Source of the DNA: Candidatus Gemmiger stercorigallinarum
GTDB taxonomy: Bacteria > Bacillota > Clostridia > Oscillospirales > Ruminococcaceae
Direction of reading: 5' to 3'
Assembly (NCBI GenBank): GCA_019119495.1
Contig: DWWX01000013.1
Span: 1 to 47,474, forward strand
Length of the DNA stretch: 47,474 nucleotides
Shown: positions 35,960 through 44,697 of the stretch, one piece after another
How positions within the stretch are numbered: the stretch's first letter is position 1
Layout: every line of letters starts with the position of its first letter
The notes under the pieces: generated by a model
Database searches by the model: none
Told to the model about the DNA's origin: nothing
What the model saw: only the letters and a program-made list of their open reading frames with translations
Translations under genes and position numbers: made by a program

Positions 35960-37174
35960 ATGGATATCCGCAGCAAAATGACCGACGCTTTCCGCACGGC
36001 CCAGGGCGGGCTGTTCTCGGCAGTGGAGAAGGCCGACGTGGGCAGCGCCTACCAGGAACTGGAGCGCCGCGGCGTTGCCCTGATGGGCTGGGCCGACCCC
36101 TTTATGCCCGACCGTTCCCTGCCGGACTTTATCGAGCAGGCCTGGCTGGATGCCGTGCGGCAGGACGCCGCCCCGCACTACACAGCCCCCATCGGCGACG
36201 CCGAGCTGAAACAGGCCATTGCCAAAAAGCTCCAGGCCCAAAACGGTCTGACTGTGGACCCGGAGCGCAACATCCTGATCACCCCCGGCTCGGACTCCGG
36301 CCTGTACTTTGCCATCCTGCCGTTTGTGCATCCCGGCGACGAGGTGCTGATCCCCTGCCCCAGCTACCCCAACAACTTTCTGGACGTGCGCATCATGGGC
36401 GGCACGCCGGTGCCGGTGCAGCTGCGCCCGGAGACCGGCTACCAGCTGGACCTGGCGGCGATGGAGGCCGCCGTGACGCCCCGCACCCGGATGGTGGTGC
36501 TGACCCACCCCAACAACCCCACCACCACCGTCTATGACCGGGCGTCGCTGGAAGGGCTGGCGGACTTTGTCATCCGCCACGACCTGGTGCTGGTGGTGGA
36601 CCAGGCTTTTGAGGATTTCACCTTCGGCAACGAGATGCTCTCCCCCGCCGCCCTGCCCGGCATGTTCGAGCGCACCGTGACGGTGTTCTCCTTCTCCAAA
36701 GGCATGGGCCTGAGCGGCCTGCGGGTCGGCTACATCGTCTGCGACGACCGGATCATGGACGCCATGTACGCCAACGCGGTGGCGGTGATCGGGGCCACCT
36801 CCACCTCGGCCCAGCGGGCGATGCTGGCGGCGCTGGCCCGCCCGGAATTCATGCAGCAGTTTGCCGATGCCTACGACCGCCGCCGCAAACGGGCGTTTGA
36901 GGTGCTCAACAGCATCCCCGGCGTTTCGATGCAGATGCCCCAGTCGGGCTTTCTGTGCTGGGTGGACGTGTCGGCGCTGGGCAGTTCCGCCGACGTGGCG
37001 GCTTACCTGCTGGAACAGGCCGGCGTCTCGGTGAACGACGGCGTCAACTACGGTCCCGGCGGCGAGGGGCACCTGCGCATCGTACTGGGCGTCTACCGCG
37101 ACGACGAAAAGGTGTTCGCCGCGCTGGACCGCATCCGCGGCGCCCTGACCCGGCTTGCAGACAGCCGGCACTGA
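35960..37174 (+). CDS. Class I/II aminotransferase (PLP)
   Basis: 404-aa fold-type I aminotransferase. The PLP lysine is Lys247 in FSFSKGMGLSGLRVGY. ITPGSDSGLYFAILPFVHPG, PSYPNNF, and THPNNPTTTVYDR are the classic aspartate-aminotransferase-family contacts; the C-terminal arginine lies in GEGHLRIVLGVYR. ATG 35960 follows GAGGTG at 5 bases; the frame's earlier codons lack similarity. It is the last gene of the ridA-PTS operon and convergent with the YheO-type regulator. Its amino donor and acceptor are not known; a role in handling an amino or keto form of the imported sugar or aglycone is inferred. Confidence 0.93.
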   Translation: MDIRSKMTDAFRTAQGGLFSAVEKADVGSAYQELERRGVALMGWADPFMPDRSLPDFIEQAWLDAVRQDAAPHYTAPIGDAELKQAIAKKLQAQNGLTVDPERNILITPGSDSGLYFAILPFVHPGDEVLIPCPSYPNNFLDVRIMGGTPVPVQLRPETGYQLDLAAMEAAVTPRTRMVVLTHPNNPTTTVYDRASLEGLADFVIRHDLVLVVDQAFEDFTFGNEMLSPAALPGMFERTVTVFSFSKGMGLSGLRVGYIVCDDRIMDAMYANAVAVIGATSTSAQRAMLAALARPEFMQQFADAYDRRRKRAFEVLNSIPGVSMQMPQSGFLCWVDVSALGSSADVAAYLLEQAGVSVNDGVNYGPGGEGHLRIVLGVYRDDEKVFAALDRIRGALTRLADSRH

Positions 37175-37256
37175 CCCCCGCACCGGCCCCCGTCCGAAAA
37201 ACGAAAGGGCGCCTGCTCTGAGCGCCGCGCTCCAAACGCTTCATCCCAAAAAACAC

Positions 37257-37292
37257 AAAACCGCCGCGGAGAACGCTCTCCGCGGCGGTTTT
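37257..37292. terminator. Bidirectional terminator between aminotransferase and regulator
   Basis: CCGCCGCGGAGA (37261-37272) pairs with TCTCCGCGGCGG (37277-37288), with A/T runs on both sides (AAAA, TTTT); the minus-strand side continues GTTTTTT. Confidence 0.93.
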
Positions 37293-37294
37293 GC

Positions 37295-37417
37295 TTACTT
37301 AATATCCAGATACACCTGGGCGTGGTCGCGGGAGACCGGCCCCACCTCGATGTAGTTGTAGGCCATAAACGGGTTTTCCCGGATCACATGGGAGGACAGG
37401 CTGAAATCGTCCGGCAT
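37295..37417 (-). pseudogene. Remnant of a hotdog-fold thioesterase N-terminus (40 aa)
   Basis: A 40-codon open frame, MPDDFSLSSHVIRENPFMAY, then NYIEVGPVSRDHAQVYLDIK and stop, with a good GGAGGT site 5 bases before the ATG. It resembles the first 40 residues of PaaI-type thioesterases (the motif NPFMxYNxIEVxxV, normally continuing PES-NPYG-VHGG). It stops just before the active-site region and lies between the regulator stop (32 bases upstream) and the terminator. It may be a decayed gene or an expressed remnant; confidence in the family is moderate. Confidence 0.6.
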
Positions 37418-37449
37418 GGGGGACCTCCATTCTGCGGGGCCTTGCGGCT

Positions 37450-38133
37450 TTACAGCTGCTCCGTTTTGCCCTCGCCGGCGGCTTTGCGGTAGTTGCGGAT
37501 GTGCATATAAATGGTGTTTTTCGAGACGCCCAGCAGATCGGCGGCAATGACCACCGCATCTTTCAGGCGGAACATGCCTTTCCGGTACAGCTCCTCCACA
37601 ATGACCTTGTTTTTGTTGGAGGGCAGGATGGAATCGTCGGCCATGACGCGGCGGCGGACCCCCTCCAGCGCGGTGGCGATCAGCTCGCTGGTGTTGGAGG
37701 CAAAGGTCTCGGTCGCGCCGGCGGACGGTTTGGGGGTCAGGGCAGCCAGCATATCCGACAGCGGGGTGTTCATATACAGGTTGATGCACAGCAAGCCGAT
37801 GATCCGGTTATGGTCGCCGCGGATGGCGATGGTGGTGGATTTCATCGGCTCGCCTTTTTTGTTGGTGCTGAAATAGGGGGTGGCCGGCAGCCCTTTCGAC
37901 AAGGCGTCCAGCATATCCAGCGCCAGGTCGGTGATGGGGGCCCCCACCGTGCGGCCGGTATGCTCCCCGTTGACGATGGCGATGACCGAATGGTCGAAAT
38001 CCTCCAGCGAATGCAGGACGATCTCGTAGGCGCTTCCCAGGTATACGGCCAGGTCCTGCACCACCGGAATGTACGATTCCAAAATATGCTGTTCTGCTCG
38101 GTTCAATTTGATCTGCTTGGGCTGACCCGCCAT
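37450..38133 (-). CDS. YheO/DauR-type transcriptional regulator
   Basis: 227 aa. An N-terminal YheO-like PAS domain (about residues 15-125: DLAVYLGSAYEIVLHSLEDFDHSVI, GEPMKSTTIAIRG, ICINLYMN-type core) and a C-terminal helix-turn-helix with GVSKNTIYMHIRNYRKA (near residue 205-222) match the DauR/YheO group, whose members sense small molecules such as amino-acid derivatives. The ATG at 38133 lies 11 bases from AAGGCGAG; a GTG at 38145 is too close to that site. Convergent with the aminotransferase gene. It is the natural candidate to act at the palindromes in the bglA-ridA interval (inference). Confidence 0.88.
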   Translation of the reverse strand: MAGQPKQIKLNRAEQHILESYIPVVQDLAVYLGSAYEIVLHSLEDFDHSVIAIVNGEHTGRTVGAPITDLALDMLDALSKGLPATPYFSTNKKGEPMKSTTIAIRGDHNRIIGLLCINLYMNTPLSDMLAALTPKPSAGATETFASNTSELIATALEGVRRRVMADDSILPSNKNKVIVEELYRKGMFRLKDAVVIAADLLGVSKNTIYMHIRNYRKAAGEGKTEQL

Positions 38134-38242
38134 AGTTGTCTGCACTCGCCTTCATAGGCGCGGCCGCGCGCCTGTTCTTGTTTCAGCTTCCCGGCGCCGC
38201 AGTGTGCCTGAGCGCCGGGCAGATGCTGATCATACAGGCTCT

Positions 38243-38271
38243 ATTTTATCACAAATATCCGCCGCTTGAAA
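38243..38271 (-). promoter_or_regulatory. Possible promoter of the YheO-type regulator
   Basis: Minus strand: TTTCAA (38266-38271), 17-base spacer, TAAAAT (38243-38248). Confidence 0.45.
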
Positions 38272-38319
38272 AGCCCCGCGGCGGCGTTCCCGGCTGTTTT
38301 GTGCCGGAAAGCATCGTCG

Positions 38320-40734
38320 TCACTCCATCCGCAGCCGTTCCACGATGCTGTGTTTTTCCAGGTTGCGGAAACACAGGTACGGGATCAGAATCGCGAACGC
38401 CAACAAAATCGGGGTGCAGGCCACCAGCGGCAGCAGGGTGAAGCGGAAGGTGGTAAATCCGCCCTCTACCATCGCCCGGACCACAACGCCCACGGCCAGA
38501 CTGCTGAGGAGATACGATGCCGCCAGCGTCAAAACCGCGTAAAACAATCCCTCGTTCACCAGCATCCGATTGAGCTGGCGCTTGGTCATGCCCACGCTCT
38601 GGATCACCGCGAACTCCCGCTTGCGGGACACGATGGCGGTCACCATCGAGTTGATGAAGTTCAGCACGCCCACCAGCGCGATGACCACGCTGACAGCATT
38701 GCCCATGACGGCGGAGGACCGGGTTTGGGCCTCGTACTGCTGGGCCATCGTCTGGCGGGAAGCCACCGGCAGGCCGGGGTCCGTTGTCGCCATATAGTCA
38801 TCCAGGAACGCCTGTACTGTGTCGATGTGGGCGTCATCCACATTGAGGAAAAGCTTGCGCAGGGTGTGGTCCGGCCACTGCTGGCGGAATGCCTCGCTGG
38901 GGATGATGAAGCTCAAATTAAACTTGTCGCCCGCGCCCTGCTGCACCGTCAGCTGGGTCACCGGGTTCAGCGGATAAACCACCGCCATCACCGTATAGGT
39001 GCGGCCGTTCAGTTCCACGGTGCTGCCCGCAGAGGGTGTCGGCAGCACCGGGTACTCTGTACCCAGTTCCAGGCTGGGACCCACCGCCAGCACATAGTTC
39101 CCTCCGGCAAATTCGGCGGCGTCAAAGCTGCCCTCCAGCAGATACTGCTCCTGGGTGATGACATCCAGCGGAATGCCGTCCAAGCCGTACAGGATGGCGG
39201 AGCCGTCCCCGGTCTCCAACACATCCCGAAGCTGCTGGGCACCAGCGGCGTCGTAGGTTTCCCAATCGGCCAGTTTGTCCTCGGTGTAGAAGGCCGCCAC
39301 ATTTTGCAGTGTGCCCTCGTCCATCCGCCAGTCGATTTGGGCCGAGAACAGGTGGCCGGATGCCTCCACGCCTTCCTGGCCTTCTGCCTGAGCTACCAGA
39401 GAATCCGTCAGGGTGGTGCCGTGGGGGTCATAGTTGTTGATATAATCCTCGCTGGTGGCGTCGGACAGCTCAAAGTCGGCCAGAATCAGGTCGGCCAAAT
39501 ATTTGTCCATATCAAAGGCGGCGTTTTTGGCGTAAAAGCTGCTGAGCAGCACCAGTCCCAGGGTCAGGGAGCAGATCACCGTGATGGTACGCTTCTTGTT
39601 GCGCCACAGGTTGGCCCAGGCCATCGAGGCCAGGGAGGCGTTTCCACGACGGCGCTTGGTTTTCTTCTTGCTGGAGCTGTCGGCGTCGCTCATGCGCAGG
39701 GCCTCAATGGGCGATACTTTTCCGGCGAGTCTTGCGGGCCGCAGGCAGGAGATCAGCACTGTCACCCAGGCAAAGACCGCCGAGCCGAGGAAGATGATGG
39801 GGCTGGCAGAGACCACGGCCTCGCCGTCTATTGTCCCCATGAGCACCGGCACCAGCACGCTGCCCAGCAGCCAGCCCAGAATCAGACCGATGGGGATACC
39901 GATGATGCAGAGCCGGTTGGCCTGCCCGTAGATCAGCTTCTTCAGCTGCCTGGTGGTCATGCCCAGGGTTTTCAGCTTACCATAAAACTGCACATCGGCG
40001 GTGACGCTGATCTGGAAGATGTTGTAGATGATCAGGTATCCGGCAATGAATACCAGCACCATGCCCAGATACATGGGCATACTCTCCTGGGCGGCCATCG
40101 CCCCCATCTCCGGGGAGTATGCCAGATTGACATTGTATTCCAGGCCCGTGAGGCCGGTATCCGCCAGGATGCGGTCCATCGTCGTCTCAATGTTCTGGTC
40201 GCTTGCCAGATTGACCTGTACCATATAGAGGCCCAGCACCTGGCTTTCATCGGTGGAAATGACGCCGCCGGTCATCTCATCGGCATAGGCCCGGCTGACC
40301 CAGGCCATTGAGGAATAACTGGACTGGTTGCCCTCCCAGAAACCGCAGAGGGTGAAGGTGGAGGTAGTCACTTCTTCGGCGTTCAGGTCCTTGCGCCACT
40401 CCAGGGTTACGGTCTGCCCCAGCTCATGGGGGATGCCCAGCCGGTCCAGGATGCTGGTATCCAGCGCGATCTCGTCCGCCGCCTGGGGCATCTGCCCAGT
40501 GGTGGGGGTGGCATAGGAGTGCTGGGCATAAGCGTCGTTGGCCCAGCGGATCTCCACCGATTGCCCGGTAAGCTGCTGGTTTTCGGCAAGGCCCAGCACG
40601 ATGCTGCGGCCCAGATCCACCACATCCGGGTGGTCGGCAATCAGGTCGGCCTGTTCCTCGGTCAGCCCCCGCATAGAGGCTTGGGCGTCGTAGCCGGTCT
40701 GGCGGAAGGTCATCTCCACCAGATCGCAGCTCAA
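38320..40734 (-). pseudogene. ABC transporter permease (FtsX/MacB type), N-terminus missing
   Basis: 804 codons, open throughout. Residues about 1-180 are the extracytoplasmic MacB-PCD-type domain (FRQTGYDAQASMRGLTEEQA) and then a FtsX core with three helices, a second large extracellular domain (about 390-660), and a final three-helix FtsX core (SVVIALVGVLNFINSMVTAIVSRKREFAVIQSVGMTKRQL), a complete C-terminus. What should precede it, the first membrane helix and about 60-80 residues, is absent: the frame begins at a TTG right at a perfect inverted repeat (40730-40765). No ATPase partner is adjacent. I read it as a gene truncated by a rearrangement; an ATG at 40713 could still permit a shortened product. 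Confidence 0.8.
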
Positions 40735-40765
40735 GGGACCGGTTCTGACGAACCGGTCCCTTGAG
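40730..40765. repeat. Perfect 15-bp inverted repeat at the permease truncation point
   Basis: CTCAAGGGACCGGTT (40730-40744), loop CTGACG, AACCGGTCCCTTGAG (40751-40765). No flanking T-run on either strand. It lies 38 bases beyond the stop of the GH3 gene and at the broken end of the permease gene. Confidence 0.85.
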
Positions 40766-40803
40766 TATATTAAATGGAAGAAGAGGATGGTATTGCGATC
40801 CGA

Positions 40804-43767
40804 TCACTCGGCTTCAGGCTTTGCCTTCCGGCTGCGCACCAGCATGATCACACTGCCAATTGTCAGCACCGCCATGACGCCGGTGACAACGTACAGGGTC
40901 ATCTGCCACCAGGGGGTGATCGGCCGTACCGTAGCGTTGCCGATGTTCATGGCCTGGCTGTGGGTGACCGAGTAGGCGATGTTCTTGACCGCGCGCTGCA
41001 CGGCGGTGACGATGGCGGGGTCATTTTCCAGCCCGTCAAGCGTTGCCATGCCCATGCTGTAGCCATCCCACAGATCCTGCCCGGCCAGAACGCCCAGGCG
41101 GTAATCCATGAAGCTGGCCATGACCGAGCAGTCGGTGATGGCTGCGCCGTCCATGCCCCACTCATCCCGCAGAATGCCGGTCATCAGGCCGTGGTGGGCG
41201 CCGCTCCAGACCACGCCGATGCGGTTGAAGGAGCTCATGACACCCATGCCGCCGCCCTTGGCGACGCTGCCCTCAAAGCCTTCCAGATACAGCTCCCGGA
41301 TGGCCTGCTCGTTGGACCAGGTGGAGATGCCGTAGCGGCCTTCCTCCTGGTCGTTCAGGGCGAAGTGCTTGGTAAAGACGTAGACGCCGCGGTCCTGAAT
41401 GGCGGCGACCTCCACCGCAGCAATCTGACCGGAAAGCCAGCCATCCTCGGAGTAATACTCGAAGTTGCGGCCACAGTAGGGGGTGCGGTGGATGTTGGCG
41501 CCGGGGCCGTAGATGCCAGCGTAGACGGTACCGGTATCGGAGGGGGCATGCAGGAAATCCTCACCGATGCACTTGCCGATGTTCTCGATGATCTCCAGGT
41601 TGAATGTGGCGGCCATGACGTCCTCGGAAGTGTAGGCCATGGCACTGGAGCCGCCCATCAGGCTCTTGGTAAAGCCCTGGGGGCCATTTTCGTCCAGCGT
41701 ACCGGGCAGGCCGATGGACGGCACCGGCTGGGTCAGATGGAAGCCGTTGTAGATGACGTTGGTCATCTCGCTGTAAGGGACCTGCTTGATGAGATCCGCC
41801 CAGGCGGGGTCGTCGGCATCCGTCTCGGCAAAATCGTTGGCGGACAGATCGCCGGCCACGCCCATCTCGGGCATGGTGGCGTCGGGATAGTACATCTCCT
41901 TGTAGCGTCCCACCAGGGCGGCGCGGTCGGCTTCATCATGGGACAGGCCGTCCGCCCACATCTGCTCGGTGATGCGCAGCGAGACAGGGCCGGTGGGGAA
42001 GGTGCCTTCCCAGTCGCTGCGAGTCAGGTAGGTGATCTGCTGGTCCTCGGCGCCCTCGTACTTGTTCAGGTCGGCGTTGTCAAACAGGTTGGTGATGGCA
42101 TTGCCGGTGACGGAGGAAACCGCGTAGGTGGTCTTGTCGAAGTTGGGGTTGTTCCATTTGAAGGCCAGGCTGGCGTCCCCCTCGCCGCTCATGCGGGTGG
42201 TATCTGCGCCCTTGGCGGCTAGGATGTTGTTGATGGCGTTGTGGGCGTCGGTGCCAACCGTGAAGTAGTAGTCGCCATCCTCCAGGATGTAGGTTTTGGC
42301 GTTGTTGGCATCGTAGCTGGTCAGGTCTTCCTTGTTGACGGTAATGGAATAATGCTCGGTGGCACCGGCGGCGACCATCTTTTTGTCAAAGCCGCACAGC
42401 TCCACAGCCGCCTTCTCCACCTGATTGTCGATATCGTACTGGGTGTAGGGGCTCTGGAAGTAGATTTGCACCGTGTGCTTGCCGTCCACATCACCGGTGT
42501 TGGTTACATCCACCCCAACCTCGAAGGTGTCGCCCTTGTCCTCCACCGTGAAGTTGGAATACTCGAAGGTGGTGTAGCTCAGGCCATAGCCGAAGGGGAA
42601 GGCCACATCGGCGGTATAATCATAGTCACCGGCGTTGCCGCGGTTCAGCACATAGTCCTCATAGCGGGTCTCATAATAACGGTAGCCCACATAGATGCCT
42701 TCCTGATAGACCACATAGTCCTCGTTGCACTTGACAACGCCGGGGTCGGTGTTGTTCTGCGCGGTGGCCACATCATAGTCGGCGCCGTTTGTATAGTTGA
42801 AGGCGCCGAAGTTCTGCATGGCAGGGGAAGAATGGTTGTCCTTGAGGAAGGTATCCACGATGCGGCCGGAGGGGTTGACGTTGCCGGCCAGGATGTCAGC
42901 CACGCCGTTGATGCCGGTCATGCCCACGTCACCGATCCACAGTGCCGCGTCAATGCCGTAGCTGTCCAAAAAGTCCAGCTGCAGCGTGTTGGAGGAATTG
43001 AGCAGCACAACGATCTTTTTGAACACGCCCTGCTCCTTGAGCTGCTGCAGGTTGGTGAGCATGTCGATTTCTTCCTGGCAGAGCTGCAGGTAGTCACCGT
43101 CGGTCATGTAGGGCTCCAGCTCCGGCAGGCCGCTGGGCAGGTCGGCGCCCTCGCCGCCGGAGCGGGCCAGCACCACCAGGGCCACATCGCCGTATTCAGG
43201 CCAGGTATCCTGCAGGTCCTGGGTATACTCGGACCAGGGCACCTCATTGATGCGGTATTGGGCCTGGTTGCCGCCGGTGGTGTCGGCGTTGACGCGGGCA
43301 TAACCACAGTTCGCGTAAAAGTCCCACTGGGCAGGGTTGACGGTGCCCTCACCGAAAGCGTCCTCCAGGGCCTCCTTCAGGGTGACGGCATCCTCGGCGG
43401 AAACCTGGCCGGAACCGGTGCCGCCGTACATCAGGTTGTAGCTGGACTGGGAGAAGGTGGTGAACTTGGTGCCTTCCGCCAGGGGCAGGGTGTTGTCGTT
43501 GTTCAGCAGCAGAGCCGCGCCCTCCGCCTCGATGCTTTCGCAGAGTTCCTTTTCAAAGGCGACAAGGTCCTCCTCGTTGTCGTAATTGCTGGTGAAGTGC
43601 ACGGTCGCTTCCGGGTCGGGGATGACCTCCTGCGTCTTGGCGTTCAATGCCACGCTGATGACGGAGGAAAAAGCGTTTGTGACCGGGATCGCCACAATGC
43701 ATACCGCCAGCAGAACGGCTGTGACCGCTGTCAGGACGACCCAGCGTTTGCTTGCTTTCTTTTTCAT
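40804..43767 (-). CDS. Membrane-anchored GH3 beta-glycosidase with permuted domain order
   Basis: 987 aa. N-terminal anchor helix (about 9-30) and C-terminal helix (about 950-970, LYVVTGVMAVLTIGSVIML) followed by a basic tail. The order of the two GH3 domains is reversed: first the alpha/beta sandwich (about 70-390) with the acid/base region RSGGEGADLP (Glu206), then a fibronectin III-like beta domain (about 430-540), and finally the TIM-barrel-type domain (about 620-930) with the nucleophile Asp879 in AAITDCSVM. Other signs are TGxxxHxFxxxE-type residues VFTKHFALNDQEEGR. Such permuted GH3 enzymes are known. It should cut oligosaccharides outside the membrane. The start at 43767 follows AAGGAG. 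Divergent from a two-component system. Confidence 0.92.
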   Translation of the reverse strand: MKKKASKRWVVLTAVTAVLLAVCIVAIPVTNAFSSVISVALNAKTQEVIPDPEATVHFTSNYDNEEDLVAFEKELCESIEAEGAALLLNNDNTLPLAEGTKFTTFSQSSYNLMYGGTGSGQVSAEDAVTLKEALEDAFGEGTVNPAQWDFYANCGYARVNADTTGGNQAQYRINEVPWSEYTQDLQDTWPEYGDVALVVLARSGGEGADLPSGLPELEPYMTDGDYLQLCQEEIDMLTNLQQLKEQGVFKKIVVLLNSSNTLQLDFLDSYGIDAALWIGDVGMTGINGVADILAGNVNPSGRIVDTFLKDNHSSPAMQNFGAFNYTNGADYDVATAQNNTDPGVVKCNEDYVVYQEGIYVGYRYYETRYEDYVLNRGNAGDYDYTADVAFPFGYGLSYTTFEYSNFTVEDKGDTFEVGVDVTNTGDVDGKHTVQIYFQSPYTQYDIDNQVEKAAVELCGFDKKMVAAGATEHYSITVNKEDLTSYDANNAKTYILEDGDYYFTVGTDAHNAINNILAAKGADTTRMSGEGDASLAFKWNNPNFDKTTYAVSSVTGNAITNLFDNADLNKYEGAEDQQITYLTRSDWEGTFPTGPVSLRITEQMWADGLSHDEADRAALVGRYKEMYYPDATMPEMGVAGDLSANDFAETDADDPAWADLIKQVPYSEMTNVIYNGFHLTQPVPSIGLPGTLDENGPQGFTKSLMGGSSAMAYTSEDVMAATFNLEIIENIGKCIGEDFLHAPSDTGTVYAGIYGPGANIHRTPYCGRNFEYYSEDGWLSGQIAAVEVAAIQDRGVYVFTKHFALNDQEEGRYGISTWSNEQAIRELYLEGFEGSVAKGGGMGVMSSFNRIGVVWSGAHHGLMTGILRDEWGMDGAAITDCSVMASFMDYRLGVLAGQDLWDGYSMGMATLDGLENDPAIVTAVQRAVKNIAYSVTHSQAMNIGNATVRPITPWWQMTLYVVTGVMAVLTIGSVIMLVRSRKAKPEAE

Positions 43768-43829
43768 GTTTGATACTCCTTTCCATCTGATTACGCGCCG
43801 GTGGACGGTCCGGCTGCGCTTTTGCAATC

Positions 43830-43859
43830 ATTATGGAACTTTTCACAAAGTTTTTGCAA
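43830..43859 (-). promoter_or_regulatory. Possible promoter of the GH3 gene
   Basis: Minus strand: TTGCAA (43854-43859), 18-base spacer, CATAAT (43830-43835). Confidence 0.5.
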
Positions 43860-43925
43860 CAGCTTGCGCACAACCTTAGCCGTGGGCAGCATAACCTTCA
43901 AATTCACCGCAAAGTTTTCTGTTTC

Positions 43926-43954
43926 TTGACTTGTTTTGTGGATATCGCTATATT
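43926..43954 (+). promoter_or_regulatory. Promoter of the two-component system
   Basis: TTGACT (43926-43931), 17-base spacer, TATATT (43949-43954); leader of about 25 bases to the response regulator start. Confidence 0.85.
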
Positions 43955-43983
43955 TAAGTAAGCATTCGATAAGGAGGATCAAC

Positions 43984-44697
43984 ATGCTGGGAATCGCCAT
44001 TGTGGAGGATGACCGGGACCACGCCGCGCTGCTGGAAGCGCATATCCGCCAATATGCCGCTGAGCACCACCTGCAGGTATCGGTGCGGCTGTTTCACGAT
44101 GCGGTAACCTTTCTGGACCAGTATACAGCGGACTATCAGATCGTTTTTATGGACATCATGATGCCCATGCTGGACGGCATGCAGGCGGCGCGCCTGCTGC
44201 GCCAGAAAGACAACAAGGTTGCGCTGGTGTTTGTCACCACCATGCGCCAGTACGCCGTGCAGGGTTACGAGGTGGACGCCTGCGACTTTCTTGTCAAGCC
44301 GGTGACATATCCGGAGTTCGCGCTGAAATTCACCCGCATACTGACCAAAGTCCCGCAGCCGGATACCGGCCGCGAGGTGTTCTTGAAAACCGAGAACAGC
44401 TTTGTACGCCTGTCCAGCCGTGACATTTTATATGTAGAAGTCAAGGGGCACTACTGCATCTACCACACCGCCAACGGGGAATACCGCCGCTACCAGACCA
44501 TGAAAAGCGCCGCGTCCAGCCTGCCTGCCGACAGTTTTGCCCGGTGCAACAACTATCTGCTGGTCAACCTGGCCCACGTGTCCCGCATGGACGGCATGGA
44601 GGTGCATGTGGGCGGCGCTGTCCTGCCGGTAAGTTACCCCCGGCGCAAGGCCTTTGCCGATGCGATGGCAAAGTATATGGAGCGTGGGAAACAATGA
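43984..44697 (+). CDS. LytTR-family response regulator
   Basis: 237 aa. A receiver domain (residues 1-120) with the phospho-acceptor Asp57 in VFMDIMMPMLDG, acidic pair ED at 8-9 and lysine in DFLVKPVTY near 106 is joined to a LytTR DNA-binding domain (about 135-235: YVEVKGHYCIYHT, FARCNNYLLVNLAHV). LytTR regulators (AgrA, ComE, VirR type) often control secreted or surface functions and bind imperfect direct repeats of about 9-10 bases. The ATG 43984 follows AAGGAGG; the upstream frame adds residues without similarity. The stop overlaps the kinase start (ATGA). Confidence 0.94.
   Translation: MLGIAIVEDDRDHAALLEAHIRQYAAEHHLQVSVRLFHDAVTFLDQYTADYQIVFMDIMMPMLDGMQAARLLRQKDNKVALVFVTTMRQYAVQGYEVDACDFLVKPVTYPEFALKFTRILTKVPQPDTGREVFLKTENSFVRLSSRDILYVEVKGHYCIYHTANGEYRRYQTMKSAASSLPADSFARCNNYLLVNLAHVSRMDGMEVHVGGAVLPVSYPRRKAFADAMAKYMERGKQ

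Noticed and set aside
37299-37789. 164-codon minus-strand frame over the regulator
   Set aside because: Its first part is an out-of-frame shadow of the YheO-type gene; only the last 40 codons, with their own ribosome site, are meaningful.
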